Shown here: positions 60,501 to 64,000 of the stretch, one piece after another | How the letters are laid out: each line of letters opens with the position of its first letter | Position numbering within the stretch: the stretch's first letter is position 1 | Assembly: GCA_964509125.1 (NCBI GenBank) | Contig: CAZDVZ010000002.1 | Coordinates: 1 to 64,000 of the forward strand | Direction: 5' to 3' | DNA: 64,000 bases | Origin: SIG653 sp964509125 | Lineage (GTDB): Bacteria > Bacillota > Clostridia > Oscillospirales > CAG-382 | Made by a program: the position numbers and the translations under genes | Notes under the pieces: generated by a model | Databases searched by the model: none | What the model saw: the letters and a program-made list of their open reading frames with translations, nothing else | What the model was told of the DNA's origin: nothing

Positions 60501-60903
60501 TACGCTTAAAATAAGCGGCGGATTGCTTCTCTCTTTGGGAAGTTCGGGGATGGCGAGCGAATGCCTTGCAAATGCAACATCTTCAACGCAATGCGCATTT
60601 GGAGTGACTTGCTCCGGTACGGCGGGAACGACCATTGCTATAAAGAATAGCTCGGGAACAGTTCTTTGCGTATTTAAAACGACAAAACAGTTTGGACATA
60701 TGGTATTTTCATCATCCGGTATGTCCACGGGAACGACTTATACAATTCTTAAAGGCGTTACGGGCGTTGGCGATAACACTTGTGGTTATTATCCTTCCAA
60801 TCAATATACAGGCGGATCCACCCTTGCAACCATTACACAATCTTCTACCATTACAAGTGGAAGCGGTAGCGGCGGCGGAATTCCATCACGTCCCGGCTGG
60901 TAA
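57571..60903 (+). CDS. Secreted Cthe_2159-like beta-helix protein with dockerin and inserted F5/8C domain
   Basis: 1110 residues. Signal peptide (cleavage near AFAFAES); dockerin-like pair at about 95-151 (GDVDGNGIVDSTDYLRIK and SDVDASGVIDSTDYLRIK); Ser/Glu linker 163-193. A right-handed beta-helix of the Cthe_2159 (PF14262) polysaccharide-binding type runs about 199-600 (repeats like GDGIKSSDGV and G-G-N-I-x-V). A Ser/Thr linker and an F5/8-type C (discoidin) domain at about 611-781 (IPDSVTIYTSTDGTNFNNVF) are inserted, then the beta-helix resumes to about 1000. By family it binds acidic polysaccharides and calcium; no active site is visible. GGAGG precedes the ATG. Confidence 0.85.
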   Translation: MNKSKFVALTLVIMLCLTSLVPAFAFAESVSTTYNLIVSGEYIKGLPEQVSPDALIATMASGSTVTFTNGTQSYVCTGCTITVGGTGSYVAVISGDVDGNGIVDSTDYLRIKQYCLGSLQLSGAFYEASDVDASGVIDSTDYLRIKGHFLGTFDLYANSYLPEDSSSESSSSETTSSEASSSESSSSEDSSSDVTEGGTIHFTESAVQVTGNGVSASGTTATITAAGEYTVTGSCSNGHIVVEAGAEDNVKLNLNGVSLSSTENGPIYFVSAKNGHIILADGTTNTLSDGATYTNSAKGTIFAECDLKIKGNGSLNVTGNYKHAIVSDDEIFFDSGNVTVVNAVNDGFHSNDGIYLSAGTATVKAAGSDAFDSEAVVEITGGTLNAAVTGEGVKAATTLTVSGGNINVTSADNGLKSLDLLEITGGNISVSCTGDAIKATNTLNVSGGVMTLTSGVDGFEATGDSTLGTAGTMNVTDGTITVSSTAGEGLKATYLYIDGGNIRINTADNGLKGDSAVYVRGGTININCTGNGIKSDLYVAMQGGNTTIVSSMGDGIKSSDGVTAARGDVNVVGGILNITAKYDGIQADGNMVINNNYDASSSSSSSSTTTSSKNLASSANGGSYVVSTGTIGTDTTYSDPSWSADSTGYGTGAINDGNWVSYTAGDWVEVMRSNNMVVVDFKLASSSTVQNIVLNMGLRENSTNRGIPDSVTIYTSTDGTNFNNVFGSITSASFGLYQDYGYSAVVSGSATNVKYVRISMYSSASSNYVNRIGEIEIYDGALPSGTNVVNPDGYNITISTNGGASNKVSSTDTESYKGIKAYTMLIEACNMYINAADDAVHSNSTITMTGGKVVAGSGDDGFHAETTLTISGGEVDIIQSNEGIEGLNIYVNGTALVKIKASDDGFNAAGGADSSGGWNPGASSSGSYSLNFAGDCFVYVDASGDGLDSNGNLTISGGKIFVEGPTNGGNSSMDHNGTLKISGGLLLSLGSSGMASECLANATSSTQCAFGVTCSGTAGTTIAIKNSSGTVLCVFKTTKQFGHMVFSSSGMSTGTTYTILKGVTGVGDNTCGYYPSNQYTGGSTLATITQSSTITSGSGSGGGIPSRPGW

Positions 60904-60939
60904 TAAAATGTTTTTCGGCATAATTTAAATCGCGTTATT

Positions 60940-60974
60940 TGTCCCTCGCATTTAAAATAAAAATGCGAGGGACA
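60940..60974. other. Hairpin behind the beta-helix gene
   Basis: Perfect 14-bp stem TGTCCCTCGCATTT / AAATGCGAGGGACA, loop AAAATAA, no T-run. Likely marks the mRNA 3' end, though not a textbook terminator. Confidence 0.6.
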
Positions 60975-61002
60975 TTGACAGAAGCAAAAAGACCTAAAAA
61001 AT

Positions 61003-61182
61003 GTAAAAGAAAATAATCTGAATCAAATAAAGTGAAAAAAACGCAAAAGAAAATAATCTGAATAAAATAAAGTGGAAAAAAACGTAAAAGAAAATAATCT
61101 AAATTAAATAAAGTGGAAAAAAATGTAAAAGAAAATAATCTGAATAAAATAAAGTGGAAAAAAACGTAAAAGAAAGAATAGG
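61003..61182. repeat. 41-bp tandem repeat, four copies plus partial fifth
   Basis: Units begin at 61003, 61043, 61084 and 61125 (40, 41, 41 and 41 bp), with consensus beginning GTAAAAGAAAATAATCTGAA, plus a partial unit at 61166. The period is not a multiple of three, and the strand carries A-rich purine runs, so it is non-coding. A minus-strand open frame across it is only a translation of the repeat. Confidence 0.92.
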
Positions 61183-61235
61183 AAAAAATCGGAAGAAAAA
61201 AACAGGAAATAAAGAAAAAATATTTCAAAAAGGTA

Positions 61236-61264
61236 TTGACATTTGAAGAAACGTGTGATATAAT
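61236..61264 (+). promoter_or_regulatory. Promoter of the tRNA-Thr/tRNA-Tyr unit
   Basis: TTGACA at 61236-61241 and extended -10 TGATATAAT (hexamer 61259-61264), 17-bp spacer. Confidence 0.9.
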
Positions 61265-61285
61265 CTATCTCGCTGATTGACCGAT

Positions 61286-61360
61286 GCTGGTGTAGCTCAA
61301 TGGTAGAGCAGCTGATTTGTAATCAGCAGGTTGGGGGTTCGACTCCCTTCACCAGCTCCA
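61286..61360 (+). tRNA. tRNA-Thr (anticodon TGT)
   Basis: 75 nt with encoded CCA. Anticodon arm GCTGA-TTTGTAA-TCAGC gives TGT. T arm has GGTTCGACTCCC. Confidence 0.95.
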
Positions 61361-61385
61361 TTTTATTTTAAAAGTGAATAATTTT

Positions 61386-61470
61386 GGGGGAATTCCCGAG
61401 CGGCCAAAGGGGGCAGACTGTAAATCTGTTGTCACTGACTTCGGTGGTCCGAATCCACCTTCCCCCACCA
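61386..61470 (+). tRNA. tRNA-Tyr (anticodon GTA)
   Basis: 85 nt with a long variable arm and encoded CCA. Acceptor GGGGGAA pairs perfectly with TTCCCCC; anticodon loop CTGTAAA gives GTA. This is the tRNA that would be sensed by the T-box at 18126 if the UAC reading is right. Confidence 0.95.
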
Positions 61471-61506
61471 GAAAACGACAAGTTTCTACGGAAACTTGTC
61501 GTTTTC
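61471..61506 (+). terminator. Terminator of the tRNA-Thr/tRNA-Tyr unit
   Basis: Perfect 16-bp stem GAAAACGACAAGTTTC / GAAACTTGTCGTTTTC closed by a C(TACG)G tetraloop, an exceptionally stable UNCG-type loop. T-run is part of the 3' arm. Confidence 0.85.
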
Positions 61507-61510
61507 AATT

Positions 61511-61566
61511 AAGTGCACCTATGGGTGCGTACAATTCGAAGTGCACCTATGGGTGCGTACAATTCG
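61511..61566. repeat. 28-bp perfect direct repeat with internal palindromes
   Basis: Two tandem copies (61511-61538 and 61539-61566) of a 28-mer starting AAGTGCACCTATGGGTGCGT. Each holds a GCACC/GGTGC stem around TATG. Purpose unknown. Confidence 0.92.
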
Positions 61567-61833
61567 CATCGCAAGTGAAGTTGTATTGCGTGCGGTGAAG
61601 TTTGTTCGGGAATGGGGAGCGCACTTACCTTAATTTTGTGTTACAGCACAAAACTCATTGTGATCACGATATAACTTTATGCGGGCATTAGCCGATGCAT
61701 CACTAAAAACCTTGAGGGTGTAAAGCCATGCGGAAAGCCCTCGAAAAATCTTTTTATACCCCGTACCCAAATTTGTGACGAGGATAGCCCCCAAATACTT
61801 CTATTACTAAATTGCAGATTGGAGTGAAACTAA
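61567..61833 (+). other. Leader/spacer before the aldehyde dehydrogenase gene
   Basis: No gene. It contains a TTTTGTG / CACAAAA hairpin, a GTGATCAC palindrome (about 61659-61666) and a GAGGG...CCCTC stem enclosing TGTAAAGCCATGCGGAAAG (about 61717-61745). The last recalls a structured leader, but I cannot assign it to a known riboswitch class. Confidence 0.4.
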
Positions 61834-63216
61834 ATGACGAGTCAAGAAATACAATGCTTGCTTGAAAAACAGCGGGAATATTACAGAAGCGGTGTTACGA
61901 TTCCTGTCAGCTTCCGCGTTGAACAGCTTAAAAAGCTGTATGCGACTGTAAAAAAGTACCAGAACGAGATCAACGACGCCCTTGCGGCAGATCTTGGTAA
62001 AAGTCGTTATGAAGGTTTTATGTGCGAGTCGGGACTTGTTTTGACTGAAATCAGTTATTTGATCAAGCATACAAAAAGATTTTCTAAGCAAAAGACGGTG
62101 GTAACGCCTTTTGCTCAGTTTCATTCTCATAGCTACAAACAACCCATGCCTTACGGAAACACGCTTATTATGAGTCCTTGGAATTATCCATTCCTTTTAA
62201 CGATCGATCCTCTGGCAGATGCTATCTCTGCAGGAAATACGGCAATTATAAAGCCGAGTGCATATTCTCCTGCTACAAGTAAGATTGTGGAGATAATAGT
62301 AAAAGAATGCTTTGATTTGGAATATGTAGCCGTTGTTACAGGCGGCAGAGAAGAAAACACAGCTCTGCTCCACCAAAAGTTTGATTTTATTTTCTTTACC
62401 GGGAGTCAGGCAGTGGGCAAAGAGGTACTTCGTCACGCAGCAGAGAATCTGACGCCCGTAGTTTTGGAACTGGGCGGAAAAAGTCCTTGTATCGTTGATG
62501 CAAGCGCTAATATTAAGCTTGCCGCAAAGCGGATAGTTTTCGGAAAATATCTCAACTGCGGTCAAACCTGTGTTGCGCCCGACTATATTCTTTGCGAGAG
62601 GTCAGTCAAGGATGATTTTATAACAGCGGTTGTGTCGGAAATTAAGAAGCAGTACGGCGAATATCCGCTTGAGAATAAAGACTATGGTAAGATAATCAAT
62701 CAAAAGCATTTTGAACGTCTTTGTGGATTGATTGACAAAAATAAGGTAGTATTCGGCGGTAATGTCAACCTTGATACTTGGCAAATATCTCCGACGGTCA
62801 TGGATAACGTGACGTATAATGATGCAGTTATGAGCGAAGAAATTTTTGGCCCCATAATGCCCATCCTCACTTTTGAAAATTTCGATGAAGTTGTGGACAA
62901 CTTAAAGACAAAGGACAAGTCCCTTGCGCTATACCTCTTTACAAGTGATAAAAAGCATATAAAACTCATTACTACCCAAGTTTCATATGGAGGGGGTTGC
63001 ATTAATGACGTGGTGATCCACCTTGCCACGAGCGCAATGGGCTTTGGCGGCGTTGGAGAGAGCGGTATGGGGTCTTATCACGGTAAAGATGGCTTTGACG
63101 CTTTTTCTCATTATAAATCCATCGTGGATAAAAAAACATGGCTCGACTTGCCCATGCGCTATCAACCTTATAAGAGCAAATTTTACGAAAAACTCTTGCA
63201 TATTTTCTTGAGGTGA
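61834..63216 (+). CDS. Aldehyde dehydrogenase, class-3-like
   Basis: 460-residue NAD(P)-dependent aldehyde dehydrogenase of the compact ALDH3 type. N-terminal SPWNYPF and KPSAYSP NAD-binding motifs, general-base Glu in VVLELGGKSPCIVD, catalytic Cys in YLNCGQTCVAPDY, and the EEIFGPIMPI block. No membrane tail. TTGGAGTGAAACTAA precedes the ATG. It is convergent with the AraC-type regulator at the window end; whether that regulator controls it is unknown. Confidence 0.93.
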   Translation: MTSQEIQCLLEKQREYYRSGVTIPVSFRVEQLKKLYATVKKYQNEINDALAADLGKSRYEGFMCESGLVLTEISYLIKHTKRFSKQKTVVTPFAQFHSHSYKQPMPYGNTLIMSPWNYPFLLTIDPLADAISAGNTAIIKPSAYSPATSKIVEIIVKECFDLEYVAVVTGGREENTALLHQKFDFIFFTGSQAVGKEVLRHAAENLTPVVLELGGKSPCIVDASANIKLAAKRIVFGKYLNCGQTCVAPDYILCERSVKDDFITAVVSEIKKQYGEYPLENKDYGKIINQKHFERLCGLIDKNKVVFGGNVNLDTWQISPTVMDNVTYNDAVMSEEIFGPIMPILTFENFDEVVDNLKTKDKSLALYLFTSDKKHIKLITTQVSYGGGCINDVVIHLATSAMGFGGVGESGMGSYHGKDGFDAFSHYKSIVDKKTWLDLPMRYQPYKSKFYEKLLHIFLR

Positions 63217-63396
63217 AAAATTCCCTTTGAAAACCGTCTTCGTTTCAAGCACGCTGCTTTTTTAATCATATGCTTGTGTTTGGGCGGTTTGTTAGACCTT
63301 GGATTTGGACGCACCATGCTTTCATGGACGCGCATTATCACGTGTTGTGCTTGTTTGCGTTATCGATGATTTGATACTCCCAATGATAGGTGAAAT

Positions 63397-63424
63397 AAAA
63401 AACGGCTTGAAAAAGCCGTTTTTT
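63397..63424. terminator. Bidirectional terminator
   Basis: Stem AAAAAACGGCTT / AAGCCGTTTTTT with a GAAA tetraloop between convergent aldehyde dehydrogenase and AraC-type genes. Confidence 0.9.
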
Positions 63425-63444
63425 GAATTATAATATTTAAAAAG

Positions 63445-64000
63445 CTATCCCTTTTTGTATTTATGTGGCGTTATACCGAATTTTTTTCTAAAACGCATAA
63501 TAAAATACGAACAATCGGAAAAACCGCTGCTAAAACAAGCATCTTGAACGGACATTCCTTGGCGCAAAAGTTTTTTTGCTTCCCCGAATCGTTTAGACTG
63601 TATGTAATCCGAAGGAGTTGTTTGAAAATGTTTGGCGAATTGACGGCACAACGTGCTTTTAGATGTGTAAAACTCATCGCAAAGAAGCTTTGTAGTGCAA
63701 GTGGGTTCTGTGTAGTGTTCGTTTATAAATTCAACAATATGAGAAAATCCCTCCGGAAGATTTTGAACTTTCGGCACATCCGGGTCTGCGTTATAAAGAA
63801 TGTCAAGTAAATTGAAAAAGCATTTTGCTTTAAGGAGCATTTCGCCGTTTTCTTTATGAGCTTTGTTCAGTGCAAAACAGTTATCTATAAAATTTAGTTT
63901 TTTTTCTTTTGATAACGTGACAAAGTGATTTTCAAATTTTTCTTCAAGTTGATTTCCGCAAAAATCAAGGTTTTCAAGCCAAATGCAAAAGTGTTCATGA
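63445..64000 (-). CDS. AraC-family transcriptional regulator, partial
   Basis: C-terminal 184 residues; the frame is open without interruption to the window edge, so the start lies beyond 64000. The AraC double helix-turn-helix is complete: first motif CTTKLLCDEFYTSKSTLCRQF and second VQDACFSSGFSDCSYFIMRF, ending RKKFGITPHKYKKG. Upstream part visible (HEHFCIWLENLDFCGNQLEE) looks like the end of a cupin/ligand domain or linker. Probably controls a nearby sugar or stress gene, but the target is unknown. Confidence 0.85.
   Translation of the reverse strand, partial: HEHFCIWLENLDFCGNQLEEKFENHFVTLSKEKKLNFIDNCFALNKAHKENGEMLLKAKCFFNLLDILYNADPDVPKVQNLPEGFSHIVEFINEHYTEPTCTTKLLCDEFYTSKSTLCRQFAKHFQTTPSDYIQSKRFGEAKKLLRQGMSVQDACFSSGFSDCSYFIMRFRKKFGITPHKYKKG

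Noticed and set aside
61003..61182. Possible CRISPR array
   Set aside because: The 41-bp units are directly joined with no unique spacers, and no cas genes are present.
60935..61228. 97-codon minus-strand frame across the tandem repeat
   Set aside because: It is only a Phe/Leu-rich translation of the A-rich repeat and lacks a ribosome site.
61374..61598. 74-codon plus frame across tRNA-Tyr
   Set aside because: It lies over the tRNA, its terminator and the 28-bp repeats; no start context.

Overview
The window reads as a chromosomal piece of a low-to-moderate GC, Gram-positive, spore-forming Clostridia member. It is probably an uncultured gut or rumen type assembled from metagenomic reads: there are two runs of exactly 100 N, the usual placeholder for a scaffold gap of unknown length. 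Evidence for the lineage: an rpoB-rpoC-rpsL-rpsG-fusA-tuf backbone, a complete spoIIAA-spoIIAB-sigF operon, a PdaA-type deacetylase, a T-box leader, type II pantothenate kinase, YlbF, dockerin-bearing secreted proteins and sigma-A promoters with TTGACA/TATAAT. No species-level call is possible from this sequence alone.

Layout. 1-10.7 kb is transcription/translation core (rpoB 3' end, rpoC, rpsL, rpsG, fusA, tuf). 10.9-16.6 kb holds a GH43-like lipoprotein, efp, an amidohydrolase, a DUF3298-like protein and a secreted GLUG/BspA-LRR/dockerin protein. 16.6-22.9 kb is a T-box-controlled ABC transporter (TrpX-like binding protein, permease, ATPase) flanked by two paralogous zinc-ribbon membrane proteins. 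23-28.1 kb carries the sigF operon and, divergently, a large ricin-like/dockerin secreted protein. 28.2-33.2 kb has a sirtuin, two near-identical SH3b surface proteins and a large glycoside hydrolase. 33.2-37.6 kb contains both assembly gaps, two tRNA-Glu genes, a metallophosphoesterase, a lipoprotein and an AI-2E-family membrane protein. 37.6-47.4 kb (minus strand) has phosphoglucomutase, a small peptide gene that might be a RiPP-type precursor, two zinc-ribbon/MORN proteins, a methyltransferase, an RNase M5-MtaB fusion and holA. 47.5-55.6 kb carries a dipeptide epimerase, pdaA, and an NlpC/P60-miaB-membrane protein-ylbF-coaW-HTH operon, followed by small unknown genes. 55.6-61.5 kb has a SpoIID/peptidoglycan-binding protein, a Cthe_2159-like beta-helix dockerin protein, a 41-bp tandem repeat and tRNA-Thr/tRNA-Tyr. 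The window ends with an aldehyde dehydrogenase and a truncated AraC-type regulator.

How parts fit together. The core operon supplies RNA polymerase and elongation factors. Several genes concern tRNA or translation (efp, miaB, the RNase M5-MtaB fusion, tRNAs). Sporulation and cell wall functions recur (sigF operon, pdaA, SpoIID-like protein, NlpC/P60). Three secreted proteins share one dockerin signature (two D-x-D/S-x-N/D-G type calcium loops followed by DY(L/M)-x-(I/M/V)-K), which points to a cellulosome-like or other cohesin-based surface assembly whose cohesins are not in this window. The most unusual items are the RNase M5-MtaB fusion, the UAC-specifier T-box in front of a Trp-type transporter, the dockerin trio, and the 71-residue peptide with its own strong promoter and terminator.
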